Of a DNA stretch of 64,000 bases, positions 8,344 through 16,580 are shown piece after piece. Every line of letters starts with the position of its first letter. The first letter of the stretch is position 1. A program made the translations under genes and the position numbers. Source of the stretch: Bacteroidales bacterium (GTDB taxonomy: Bacteria; Bacteroidota; Bacteroidia; Bacteroidales; UBA932); NCBI GenBank assembly GCA_021371955.1, contig JAJFVD010000007.1, positions 1-64,000 on the forward strand, read 5' to 3'. The notes below the pieces were generated by a model. That model ran no database searches. It was not told the origin of the DNA and saw only the letters and a list, made by a program, of their open reading frames with translations.

Positions 8344-8910
8344 CTACTGTAAGTTGTTCTTAATTATTTTTTCTGCCTGTGCCAGACATTTTTCAAGAAT
8401 ATCATTGACCAGAACTACATCAAATTCACCTTCATAAGTGAGTTCATGTTCTGCTTTTGCAACTCTCCGTTCAATTGCATCCGGGGAATCGGTTCCTCTT
8501 TTTACAAGCCTGTTACGGAGTTCATTTGTTGAAGGCGGCCGGATAAATACGGATAAAGCACTCTCTCCATATAGCTTTTTCAGGTTTATTCCGCCCATCA
8601 CGTCAATGTCAAATAGAATTACATTTCCTTTTTTCCAGATTTTTTCGACTTCGCTCTTGAGGGTTCCATAATAAAACCCGGAGTAAACTTCTTCATATTC
8701 GACAAATTCCCCCGCTTTTATTTTCTTTTCAAATTCATCTTTTGAAAGAAAATAATAATCTTTCCCATCCATTTCCTCTCCTCTTGGAGCACGGGAAGTG
8801 GCTGATACAGAAAATTCGAGAAAGTTGTATTTTGCAAGGAGATGTTTAACAACTGTACTCTTTCCCGCGCCTGAGGGGGCCGATATAATAAGAACCCGTT
8901 TATTTTTCAT
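8344..8910 (-). CDS. gmk: Guanylate kinase
   Basis: Phosphorylates GMP to GDP. 188 residues from the ATG at 8910, which places the P-loop ISAPSGAGKST right after the start as is normal; the longer reading from 8982 adds 24 residues not seen in the family. SATSRAPRGEEMDGKDYYF and the EYEEVYSGFYYGTL segment are the GMP-binding region, and DIDVMGGINLKK follows. The start overlaps the preceding gene's end by 11 bases, so translation is probably coupled. It feeds GTP and dGTP pools; no special regulation is visible. Confidence 0.96.
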   Translation of the reverse strand: MKNKRVLIISAPSGAGKSTVVKHLLAKYNFLEFSVSATSRAPRGEEMDGKDYYFLSKDEFEKKIKAGEFVEYEEVYSGFYYGTLKSEVEKIWKKGNVILFDIDVMGGINLKKLYGESALSVFIRPPSTNELRNRLVKRGTDSPDAIERRVAKAEHELTYEGEFDVVLVNDILEKCLAQAEKIIKNNLQ

Positions 8911-9667
8911 AAAGATCTTTCTCTTCTTTAACTTTAGAAAAGTCCAGAATAAATTCGGCGATTTTTTCGGTACAGGCATCAATGAATACTTTGCCTTTTT
9001 CTGCAGAAGCCTTTTTAGGATTACCTACTCCAGTGTCTTCTGAGATGTAAATCCAGCGTCGTGGCGTCCATGCCCATTTTTTGCGGAAACCCTCAATTTT
9101 GAAATGTTTCTCTTTGCCTTTTCCGGCTTGATTAAGAGGGAGCACAAGCTCAGGCGATACAGCCATCATCGCAGAGGTTTCAAGTTCGCCTGCATGGTCA
9201 CCGGGCTCGTCAAAAAACTCTTCGGGTTTGCAAACAACCCACCAGTTAATTGCTGCCATGAGTGTGTCGGGAAATTCGAGTGAAAGTTCACGAATTATGG
9301 GCTGAAATGCATTCCCACCATGTGCATTAAGAATTATGAGTTTGTCTATCGAATGATTTTCCAGTACATAAAGAATATCTCTGAGTAATGCAGTCTGGGT
9401 AGAGGGGTTAATATTCATACAGAGCTTAACCTCCATTTGTCCGCTGTTTACTCCGTATGCTATTGACGGAAGAACTATTGAATCTGCACCTTTTAAATTT
9501 GCAATTGCTGCAGCATCGGCCGCTACTCTTTCGGCAAGAATTGTGTCAGTGCCGTATGGCAGATGAAGATTATGTGCCTCTGTGGCACCCCATGGGAGAA
9601 TTGCAACTTTATATTGCTTATTCTCAGTGTCTTTCCAGTTTGTTTCTTGTAGTATGTGTGCTTTCAT
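8900..9667 (-). CDS. Creatininase-family amidohydrolase
   Basis: 255 residues from the ATG at 9667; the longer frame to 9751 adds residues unlike the family. The metal-binding pattern is clear: LPWGATEAHNLHLPYGTDT, LNAHGGN and GDHAGELETS carry the Glu, His and Asp ligands of creatininase and related zinc/manganese amidohydrolases. Members hydrolyse cyclic amides such as creatinine or formamide intermediates, and the substrate here is unknown. A role in nucleotide or flavin side pathways would fit its place ahead of gmk and nadD, but this is only context. Confidence 0.85.
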   Translation of the reverse strand: MKAHILQETNWKDTENKQYKVAILPWGATEAHNLHLPYGTDTILAERVAADAAAIANLKGADSIVLPSIAYGVNSGQMEVKLCMNINPSTQTALLRDILYVLENHSIDKLIILNAHGGNAFQPIIRELSLEFPDTLMAAINWWVVCKPEEFFDEPGDHAGELETSAMMAVSPELVLPLNQAGKGKEKHFKIEGFRKKWAWTPRRWIYISEDTGVGNPKKASAEKGKVFIDACTEKIAEFILDFSKVKEEKDLYEK

Positions 9668-9684
9668 TGAAATAGCATTTAATG

Positions 9685-9692
9685 CAAAGTTA
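9685..9692 (-). promoter_or_regulatory. Candidate promoter -7 box for the creatininase-gmk-nadD operon
   Basis: On the minus strand TAACTTTG matches TAnnTTTG and lies 17 bases before the chosen ATG at 9667, giving a very short leader. No convincing TTTG is found 19 bases upstream. Confidence 0.4.
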
Positions 9693-9787
9693 GCTTTATA
9701 TGTTATAAATTCGTATTTTTGCACGATTTTTGAACACTCGGGAGCAGACAAGTTTTCGATATTTAGTACTAATAAATCTATATAATT

Positions 9788-10750
9788 ATGATTTCATACA
9801 AAGAATTAGGCCTGGTAAACTCAAAAGAGCTGTTTGCCAAGGCAGTGAAAGGCGGATATGCAATTCCTGCTTTTAACTTTAACAATATGGAGCAAATGCA
9901 GGCAATTATTTCTGCATGTGTTGAGACAAAATCACCTGTTATTCTTCAGGTGTCAAGCGGAGCAAGAAAATATGCAAACCAGACTTTACTAAGATATATG
10001 GCTCAGGGTGCAGTTGAATATGCAAAAGAACTGGGAGCAAACATTCCAATTGTTCTTCACCTTGACCACGGCGATACATTCGAACTTTGCAAATCATGCA
10101 TCGATATGGGCTTCTCATCTGTTATGATTGACGGCTCACATTTCTCTTTCGATAAAAACATTGAACTTACAAAACAGGTAGTTGAGTACGCTCATGCCCA
10201 TGACGTTACTGTTGAGGGCGAACTTGGCGTTCTTGCAGGAGTTGAGGATGAAGTTTCGGCAGAACACCATACATATACACAGCCGGAAGAGGTTGAGGAA
10301 TTTGTAAAAAGAACAGGAGTTGATTCACTTGCTATCTCAATTGGAACTTCACATGGCGCTTTCAAATTCAAACCTGGTCAGAAACCTGAAATCCGTCTTG
10401 ATATCCTTAAAGAAATTGAGAAGAGAATCCCCGGATTTCCAATTGTACTTCACGGAGCATCAAGCGTGCCACAGGAAATTGTTGCGGAAATCAACAAATA
10501 TGGCGGCAAACTGGAAGATTCCATCGGAATTCCCGAAGATCAGCTTCGTAAAGCAGCTGCCAGTGCTGTTTGCAAAATCAATATTGACTCGGACGGCCGC
10601 CTTGCAATGACAGCTGCCATTCGTAAGGAATTTGCAGAAAAACCTTCGGAGTTTGACCCAAGAAAATATCTCGGACCTGCCCGCGACGCTCTAAAAGCTC
10701 TTTACAAACACAAAGTAGTGGATGTTTTGGGTAGCAATGACAAAATGTAA
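9788..10750 (+). CDS. fbaA: Class II fructose-bisphosphate aldolase
   Basis: Zinc-dependent aldolase of glycolysis and gluconeogenesis that cleaves or forms fructose-1,6-bisphosphate. 320 residues. Zinc and substrate motifs are visible: VLHLDHGDTFELCKSCIDMGFSSVMIDGSH, EGELGVLAGVEDEVSAEHHTYTQPEEVEEFV, SIGTSHGAFKF and VLHGASSVP, followed by KINIDSD. It is preceded by a divergent intergenic region and followed by a clear terminator, so it is likely a single-gene transcript. Confidence 0.96.
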   Translation: MISYKELGLVNSKELFAKAVKGGYAIPAFNFNNMEQMQAIISACVETKSPVILQVSSGARKYANQTLLRYMAQGAVEYAKELGANIPIVLHLDHGDTFELCKSCIDMGFSSVMIDGSHFSFDKNIELTKQVVEYAHAHDVTVEGELGVLAGVEDEVSAEHHTYTQPEEVEEFVKRTGVDSLAISIGTSHGAFKFKPGQKPEIRLDILKEIEKRIPGFPIVLHGASSVPQEIVAEINKYGGKLEDSIGIPEDQLRKAAASAVCKINIDSDGRLAMTAAIRKEFAEKPSEFDPRKYLGPARDALKALYKHKVVDVLGSNDKM

Positions 10751-10778
10751 TATTAAAAAGTACGTTTTACATATTAAG

Positions 10779-10809
10779 AAAGCCGGCGAAGAAATTTGCC
10801 GGTTTTTTT
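10779..10809 (+). terminator. Terminator after the aldolase gene
   Basis: CCGGC (10783-10787) pairs with GCCGG (10798-10802) around a loop of ten bases and is followed by seven T. It sits about 30 bases after the stop codon. Confidence 0.65.
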
Positions 10810-10815
10810 GTTGCT

Positions 10816-10988
10816 AGTCTCCGGCTGCGAGTTGTTATATATATTATTGCTATTTATACATATGCCTACTAATTGCTTCGGGCTTGTGCGTCCTCCTTCG
10901 CTGCGCTTCGTCCGGCCGAATCGCCCTTTATCAATTAGTAGGCAAAGTAGCTGAGGAAGATAAAATTTTCAACTCGCAGCCGGAGACT
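10816..10988. repeat. Nested palindromic element, copy A
   Basis: Two perfect inverted repeats are nested. The outer arms are AGTCTCCGGCTGCGAGTTG (10816-10834) and its complement (10970-10988). The inner arms are TGCCTACTAATTG (10863-10875) and its complement (10932-10944). The 56-base core (10876-10931) begins CTTCGGGCTTGTGCGTCC and ends GGCCGAATCGCCC. A second copy in inverted orientation lies at 11301-11432. The element holds no open frame. It could be a structured RNA, a REP-like repeat or a DNA-level structure; nothing in the sequence decides this. Confidence 0.6.
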
Positions 10989-11150
10989 TGAACTATTACA
11001 TGGTGCGGCTTTGCCGCGGTTTAATATCCCTGCGGCTGGCAATTTTTTTTCCGTCGAAGGCGTAAACCTGCGACGCAGGAGCAACTAATATGTTCCTTTT
11101 GGGATGCGATGGCGTGTCAACCTATTTCAGGACGGGACAACTTACTACAG

Positions 11151-11244
11151 ACTCCTATGTAAGTTTCATATAATCAGATATATCCTAAAAATAAAGAGAT
11201 GTCATATCTCTTCATTTTTAGTAACCTACATATTATTAAGGAGT
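11151..11244. repeat. Long imperfect hairpin in the gene-free interval
   Basis: The arms match in four nested steps: ACTCCT/AGGAGT (11151-11156, 11239-11244), ATGTAAGTT/AACCTACAT with one mismatch (11157-11165, 11223-11231), CTAAAAAT/ATTTTTAG (11185-11192, 11214-11221) and AGAGAT/ATCTCT (11195-11200, 11206-11211) around a five-base loop. The left arm carries about 19 extra bases. No coding frame here is convincing. An untranslated structured RNA is possible. Confidence 0.45.
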
Positions 11245-11300
11245 TATATAAGTATGGGTTTCAACATCTCTGGCATCGAGTTAATAATCACGATGTATTA

Positions 11301-11432
11301 CCTTTCATTGCCAACTAATTGATGAGGGCGATTCGGCCGGAACGGAGTGAAACGCAGCGAGGACGCACAAGCCCGAAGAGATTAGTTGGCAGTGAATGGA
11401 TAGCCGTGAAAAAGACAACTCGCAGCCGGAGA
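11301..11432. repeat. Nested palindromic element, copy B
   Basis: The inner arms TGCCAACTAAT (11309-11319) and ATTAGTTGGCA (11381-11391) enclose a core that, read on the minus strand, repeats the core of copy A: CTTCGGGCTTGTGCGTCC and GGCCGAATCGCCC are both kept. The stem extends outward imperfectly through CCTTTCAT and GTGAATGG. After it comes CAACTCGCAGCCGGAGA (11416-11432), the same tail as copy A, ending three bases before the photolyase stop codon. The fourth stem pair is T-A in copy A and A-T here, so pairing is conserved while the bases differ. Confidence 0.55.
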
Positions 11433-11434
11433 AA

Positions 11435-12802
11435 TTATAGTTGAGCAAACCTGGCAAGACCCTCTTTATAAGCTGCAAGAGCGCGGTTCCGGGCAAATGT
11501 GTGCTCAACAATTGGTTTTGGGTAAGAATCACTTAGCGCTTCGGGTACCCACTTCATTATGTATTCAGCTTTTGGATCAAATTTTTTGGTTTGCTCCCAA
11601 GGGTTGAATACCCTGAAGTATGGCGCAGCATCACATCCGCAACCGACTGCCCACTGCCAGTTCCCGACATTGGCAGCAAGATCGTAATCCATAAGTTTTC
11701 CGGCAAAGTACGCTTCTCCAATTTTCCAGTCTGCAAGAAGATGTTTAGTAAAAAAGCTAGCAGTTATCATTCTTACCCGGTTGTGCATAAACCCGGTTTC
11801 ATTTAATTCCCGCATTCCTGCGTCAACAACAGGATATCCGGTTTCTCCTCGGCACCAGCGCTCTATCTCATTCTCGTCGTTACGCCATTTTATGAAACTG
11901 TATTTCTTCTTGAAAGGTCCATTGGCAGAGTAGGGGAAATGAAAAATAATCTGCTGAAAAAACTCCCTCCAAATCAGTTCGCTAAGCCATACTTCGTTTA
12001 GTTTCAAAGCAACCTTGACGGCATGTCTTATGCTGACGGTTCCAAATCGCAGATGAACGCCCAGCCTGGTAGTTCCTTCATCCATTGCCGGAAAGTTGCG
12101 GGTATTGTGATAATTGACGATTATATCTTTTCTTAATAATTCTGTTTTTTTTGTGCCAGTGATTTCATCATCTGCAATAAACCCAATTTCATCAAAAGAG
12201 GGTAGGCGAGTGAAAATTTTAAGGTCTCCTTTTTTCTCAGGTAGCGGGATGTCCGGTTTAATAAAATTGGATGTAAGATTTTCCGATGGAAAGTGCTGAA
12301 GGTACCCATCGGAGTTGTTGTTCAACTTAGCAAGCCACATTTTTGAGTATGGAGTAAAGACAGTATAAGGAGTGCCGTCCGATTTAAGAATATCAGCTTT
12401 GGAAAATACAACATTGTCTTTATATGTTTTAAAGGCGATTCCCTTTTTTGCAAGCACGGATGACACCAGATTGTCTCTCTCAGTTGCGTAGGGTTCGTAA
12501 TCCTCATTGCAGAAAACGGTGTCGGTCCGGTAATACTTATTCATTATTTCATCACCGGCGAGCCATTCAAATGCATCCTGAGGTTTGGCGTAAAAACAGA
12601 GTATCTGTAAATTGAGTTTTTCCAGAGCATTATGTATAAAACTAACTCTTTTGTCCTTTTTGCTGGGAAGCTGTTCTAAAATTTCCGAATCAAAAATAAA
12701 TATGGGTAACACTTTAAGTCCAGACGATAGAGCTGCATACAATCCTGCATTATCACCGAGCCGTAAATCGCGTCTGAACCAGAAAATGTTAATTTTTTCC
12801 AT
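11435..12802 (-). CDS. phrB: Deoxyribodipyrimidine photolyase (cryptochrome/photolyase family)
   Basis: 455-residue flavoprotein that uses blue light to split pyrimidine dimers in DNA. The N-terminal photolyase domain starts KINIFWFRRDLRLGDNAGLYAAL. The FAD-binding domain is visible from about residue 245: TTRLGVHLRFGTVSIRHAV, LIWREFFQQI, RWCRGETGYPVVDAGMRELNETGFMHNRVRM and LADWKIGEAYFAGKLMDYDLAANVGNWQWAVGCGCDAAPYFRVFNP, matching class I CPD photolyases. The second chromophore cannot be assigned. It stands alone between the repeat-rich interval and a divergent sulfatase gene. Confidence 0.95.
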   Translation of the reverse strand: MEKINIFWFRRDLRLGDNAGLYAALSSGLKVLPIFIFDSEILEQLPSKKDKRVSFIHNALEKLNLQILCFYAKPQDAFEWLAGDEIMNKYYRTDTVFCNEDYEPYATERDNLVSSVLAKKGIAFKTYKDNVVFSKADILKSDGTPYTVFTPYSKMWLAKLNNNSDGYLQHFPSENLTSNFIKPDIPLPEKKGDLKIFTRLPSFDEIGFIADDEITGTKKTELLRKDIIVNYHNTRNFPAMDEGTTRLGVHLRFGTVSIRHAVKVALKLNEVWLSELIWREFFQQIIFHFPYSANGPFKKKYSFIKWRNDENEIERWCRGETGYPVVDAGMRELNETGFMHNRVRMITASFFTKHLLADWKIGEAYFAGKLMDYDLAANVGNWQWAVGCGCDAAPYFRVFNPWEQTKKFDPKAEYIMKWVPEALSDSYPKPIVEHTFARNRALAAYKEGLARFAQL

Positions 12803-12834
12803 ACGTATACAAATTTACTAAAGATATCAACAAG

Positions 12835-12863
12835 TTTGCGCGAAATTATTTTTTGTACCTTTA
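12835..12863 (+). promoter_or_regulatory. Candidate sulfatase promoter
   Basis: TTTG (12835-12838), a 17-base spacer and TACCTTTA (12856-12863) resemble the Bacteroidetes promoter pattern with a short spacer and one mismatch in the -7 box. It lies 26 bases before the sulfatase start. On the minus strand TAAATTTG (12810-12817) is a candidate -7 box for the divergent photolyase gene. Confidence 0.35.
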
Positions 12864-12889
12864 AGCCGCTACTTAACTAATCCCAGATT

Positions 12890-14482
12890 ATGATTTCAAA
12901 TAAAAAAATGCTCCTTTTTATTCCTTTTGCGGCTTCGATTGGAGCTGTTACGCAGGCTTCTGCAGCAGGGAATGAACCGGGCAACAAGAGCCGGCAGGAA
13001 AACAAGAAAAGGCTTAATATTGTCTATATAATGTCCGATGATCATTCATATCAGACAATCAGCTGCTACGACAACAGGTATATCGAGACTCCCAACATCG
13101 ACAGGATTGCTTCAGAAGGAATTCGCTTTACAAACAGTTTTGTGGCGAACTCAATATCGGGTCCCAGCAGGGCATGTATGCTCACTGGCAAGTTTTCTCA
13201 CAAAAACGGGATGACAACAAATGCGACACGTTTTGACAGTACTCAGGTCACATTCCCTAAACTACTCCAGAATGAAGGATATCAGACAGCAATATTTGGC
13301 AAATGGCACCTTAAGAGCGAACCGTCCGGTTTTAACAGATGGGAAGTACTGGTAGGGCAGGGGCAGTATTATGATCCGATTTTTATAACACCTAAAGGAA
13401 GAGTAACATACAAAGGATACAGTACAAACGTGATAACAGATTTAAGCATTAACTGGCTTGAAAAAGAACGTGATACAACTAAACCATTCTGCCTTGTAAT
13501 CCATCATAAGGCTCCTCACAGGAACTGGATGTCCGATACAACTGAACTCAACCTGTTTGAAGATGTAAATTTCCCCATTCCGGATACTTTTTATGACAAC
13601 TATGAAGGGAGGCCTGCAGCCGCAGCACAGGAGATGAGAATTGCCGATGACAAAGTGATGAATTTTGCTACGGACCTCAAGCTCCTTTCTCCTGATATCG
13701 CAAGCGGGTACAAGGATAATATGGCATTTGCCCTCCGCAGGCTAGACCCGCGACAAAGGCAGCTTTGGGACAGTACTTACAATAAAATCATCAGAGAGTT
13801 CATTGCAACAAAACCAACAGGAAAAGAGCTGGCAGAATGGAAATTTCAGCGTTATATGAGAGATTATCTTAAGTGTATCCGTTCTGTTGACAATAACATT
13901 GGCAGAGTTTTGGATTATCTTAAAGAAAAAGGTCTGCTGGAAAATACTATCGTAATATACACTTCGGATCAGGGTTTTTATATGGGCGAACACGGTTGGT
14001 TCGACAAACGCTTTATGTATGAAGAATCTTTCCGCACTCCTTTGGTTATGAGAATGCCGGATGGAGCAAAAGACCTCAAAAAGAGGGGAGACGTACCTCA
14101 ATTTGTCCAGAATATAGACTATGCTCCAACTATACTGGAACTTGCTGGTGTATCCATCCCAAGAGAGATTCAGGGAGAGTCAATGGTTCCGCTGCTTAAA
14201 GGCAAAACACCATCTGACTGGCGCAAATCGGTCTATTATCATTATTTTGAATATCCGGCAGAGCATGCTGTACGCCGTCATTACGGTGTGAGGGACAGCA
14301 GGTATAAACTGATTCATTTTTATGGTCACGATATAGATAAATGGGAACTGTACGATTTGCAAACGGACCCTAAAGAACTTGTAAATCAGTATGACAATCT
14401 TCTGTATACAAAAGTAAAAGAGCGAATGCACAAAGAGCTTAAGCGACTTATGACTAAATACGAAGACACCCAGGAGTTATAA
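12890..14482 (+). CDS. Secreted serine-type sulfatase
   Basis: 530-residue sulfatase with a signal peptide (residues 1-26, ending QASA). The metal-binding SDDH is at residues 49-52, and the modification motif S-G-P-S-R is at 90-94 followed by ACMLTG. The first Ser (90) stands where the catalytic formylglycine is made, so this is the serine form that needs an anaerobic maturase; such a maturase is encoded 3 bases downstream. GKWHLK and YTSDQGFYMGEHGW are further active-site motifs. It likely removes sulfate from glycans or other sulfate esters in the periplasm; the substrate is not predictable here. No SusC/D pair is adjacent. Confidence 0.93.
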   Translation: MISNKKMLLFIPFAASIGAVTQASAAGNEPGNKSRQENKKRLNIVYIMSDDHSYQTISCYDNRYIETPNIDRIASEGIRFTNSFVANSISGPSRACMLTGKFSHKNGMTTNATRFDSTQVTFPKLLQNEGYQTAIFGKWHLKSEPSGFNRWEVLVGQGQYYDPIFITPKGRVTYKGYSTNVITDLSINWLEKERDTTKPFCLVIHHKAPHRNWMSDTTELNLFEDVNFPIPDTFYDNYEGRPAAAAQEMRIADDKVMNFATDLKLLSPDIASGYKDNMAFALRRLDPRQRQLWDSTYNKIIREFIATKPTGKELAEWKFQRYMRDYLKCIRSVDNNIGRVLDYLKEKGLLENTIVIYTSDQGFYMGEHGWFDKRFMYEESFRTPLVMRMPDGAKDLKKRGDVPQFVQNIDYAPTILELAGVSIPREIQGESMVPLLKGKTPSDWRKSVYYHYFEYPAEHAVRRHYGVRDSRYKLIHFYGHDIDKWELYDLQTDPKELVNQYDNLLYTKVKERMHKELKRLMTKYEDTQEL

Positions 14483-14485
14483 TAT

Positions 14486-15715
14486 ATGAAACCTCAGGGC
14501 TCGAATACTCTGCACATTAAGGAAGCATACCGCTTTCAGCCAGGAAGGCCTTTTTCTCTTATGCTTAAACCGGTTGGAGCAGAGTGCAACCTGAATTGTG
14601 AATACTGTTATTATATGCCGGCTGAACCGGAAAATAGCAGGCCGGGCAGGTTAATCATCATGAGTGAAGAGCTGCTGAGAAATGCAATTTTTGAAACAAT
14701 TAGATTGAATAATACTCCTGAAGTCTCTTTTTGCTGGCATGGCGGCGAACCATTGCTTGCGGGTATCGGATTTTTTCAAAAAGCTGCAGAGATTCAACAA
14801 GAGGCTCTTGCTCAGGAAAATTTAAAATATTCCGGGTCAAAAACAATTATCAACACAATTCAGACAAACGGTACACTTATAAATGCTGAATGGTGCAGGT
14901 TCTTCAAACAAAATAATTTTTTAGTGGGAGTCTCCATTGACGGGCCAAAAGATATTCATGATGCATTTCGTGTTAACAGGGCAGGAGAATCGATGTTCGA
15001 CAGAACAATGTCAGGAATTTCAATGCTGAAAGAGTGGGGTGTGGAATTCAATACACTTTCTACCGTGAATAGTGCAAGTGAGGGAAGAGGTGCCGTGGTA
15101 TATGAGTTTTTGAAAAGCATTGGTGCTAATTCACACGAAAATCCACGATTCATGCAATTTCTTCCTGTCGTCGCTCCGGACGAAGTCTGGGGCGTCTCTG
15201 CCGAAGGTTATGGGCAGTTTATGAAAGATGTTTTTTCTGAATGGTGGAGATGTGAGGATGCCGGCAGAGTTTATGTCCAGTTGTTCGATGTTGCTTTGGC
15301 AAACTATATGGGAATGCAGGGCGGGCTGTGCCAGTTTAACCCGGTGTGCGGAGATGTGCCTGTATTGGAACTAAATGGGGATATTTTTACATGCGACCAT
15401 TTTGTAAACAGGCCCGAATCTGATGTTGATAATGATTTTTATCTTGGAAACCTTAAAAAACAAAATTTTGAAGAACTGGTTTACTCTCCGAAAATTGCAA
15501 ATTTTGGTATCGAAAAAAGGAGCAGGTTGCCGGTTAAATGCCAGCGTTGCGATTACCTTAACCTTTGCTTCGGGGGATGTCCGGAACACCGGGTTGTGAA
15601 AACGGAAGGGGATAATAATATCAATTTTTTATGCCCGGGATATGTCAGCTTTTTTAGTTTTGTTTCTCCATATTTAGAGATTATTTCTAAAAATATTAAT
15701 TCAAATTTTACCTGA
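14486..15715 (+). CDS. Anaerobic sulfatase-maturating enzyme (radical SAM/SPASM)
   Basis: 409 residues. Converts the active-site serine or cysteine of a sulfatase to formylglycine without oxygen. The radical SAM cluster motif CNLNCEYC has cysteines at residues 34, 38 and 41, and CWHGGEPLL follows. The C-terminal SPASM region with extra cysteines is CQFNPVCGD..., FTCDHFV and CQRCDYLNLCFGGCPEHR. The gene starts 3 bases after the sulfatase stop codon, so the two are co-translated; this strongly supports the sulfatase as its substrate. The end overlaps the convergent atpG end by 8 bases. Confidence 0.93.
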   Translation: MKPQGSNTLHIKEAYRFQPGRPFSLMLKPVGAECNLNCEYCYYMPAEPENSRPGRLIIMSEELLRNAIFETIRLNNTPEVSFCWHGGEPLLAGIGFFQKAAEIQQEALAQENLKYSGSKTIINTIQTNGTLINAEWCRFFKQNNFLVGVSIDGPKDIHDAFRVNRAGESMFDRTMSGISMLKEWGVEFNTLSTVNSASEGRGAVVYEFLKSIGANSHENPRFMQFLPVVAPDEVWGVSAEGYGQFMKDVFSEWWRCEDAGRVYVQLFDVALANYMGMQGGLCQFNPVCGDVPVLELNGDIFTCDHFVNRPESDVDNDFYLGNLKKQNFEELVYSPKIANFGIEKRSRLPVKCQRCDYLNLCFGGCPEHRVVKTEGDNNINFLCPGYVSFFSFVSPYLEIISKNINSNFT

Positions 15716-16580
15716 ACCCGCCCATTAAATCCAAAAGCTCGTTTGTAATTGACTGCTGACGTGATTTATTATACTGAAGAGTAAGATCCTCAATTAAATT
15801 ATCTGCGTTGTCCGTCGCTATTTGCATGGCAAGAGTCCGTGCAGCATGTTCGGATGCAGATGAGTCCGTGATTACAGAAAATATTTTAAACTTCAGTGAT
15901 TTTTCAATTAAACCTATAGCGATTTCTTCTCTGCCTGGCTCAAATATATAGTTATTAGGCTGAATCTTTTGCTTTACTCCGGATGGCGAACCCTTATATG
16001 CACGGTAGGGCAGGTATTGAGCAGTTGTTACAACCTGGCTGGCTCTTGATTTGAAATGGCTGAATACCAGGTCTACCCTGTCTAACTCTTTTTCTCGGAA
16101 TAAACTCATAATTTCATTCGCGAATTTAAAAGAACTTTCGTATCCGGGCTTTTCAATCATTTCAGATGGAAGAATTTCAACCGCATAATGCAATTTTGAA
16201 AAATGTTTTGCCAAAACTTTCCCCAAAGCATATATTTTTATTTCATGAACCCCCATATTTTGGTATTGATCTATAATACTCTGGGTCTTGTTAATGATAT
16301 TTGAATTGAATGCTCCGCACAAAGTTGTGTTTGAAGAGATGGCAATTATCCCGACTCTTTTTATTTCCCGCTGCTCAAAGAAAGGTGAATAATAACTCTC
16401 CTCACCAAGAGTAGTCTCAGCTAAAATTTCATCCAGCGCTTTCTGATATGGCAAAATATTGGCTATTGCATATTGTGCATGCAGCAATTTCACCGAAGAT
16501 ATCATCTTCATTGCCGAAGTAATTTTTAATGTACTCCGGACAGTGGCTATTCGTACTTTTATCTCTTTAAGTGACGGCAT
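15708..16580 (-). CDS. atpG: F1Fo ATP synthase gamma subunit
   Basis: 290-residue central rotor shaft of the F1 motor. The N-terminal helix [32 protein letters not shown] and the C-terminal helix [47 protein letters not shown] are the paired coiled coil that turns inside alpha3beta3. It is the last gene of the ATP synthase operon and starts 14 bases inside the end of atpA. The C-terminal sequence is intact and ends against the convergent sulfatase maturase gene. Confidence 0.96.
   Translation of the reverse strand: MPSLKEIKVRIATVRSTLKITSAMKMISSVKLLHAQYAIANILPYQKALDEILAETTLGEESYYSPFFEQREIKRVGIIAISSNTTLCGAFNSNIINKTQSIIDQYQNMGVHEIKIYALGKVLAKHFSKLHYAVEILPSEMIEKPGYESSFKFANEIMSLFREKELDRVDLVFSHFKSRASQVVTTAQYLPYRAYKGSPSGVKQKIQPNNYIFEPGREEIAIGLIEKSLKFKIFSVITDSSASEHAARTLAMQIATDNADNLIEDLTLQYNKSRQQSITNELLDLMGGFR

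Noticed and set aside
11104..11322. A plus-strand open frame of 72 codons in the repeat-rich interval
   Set aside because: It runs through the large hairpin and into a palindromic element; the structure explains the sequence better than a protein does.
10816..11432. The palindromic elements as a CRISPR array
   Set aside because: There are only two full copies in opposite orientation, with no regular spacers and no cas genes.
10816..11432. The palindromic elements as insertion-sequence ends
   Set aside because: No transposase frame lies between them and no target duplication is visible; a non-autonomous element remains possible but unsupported.
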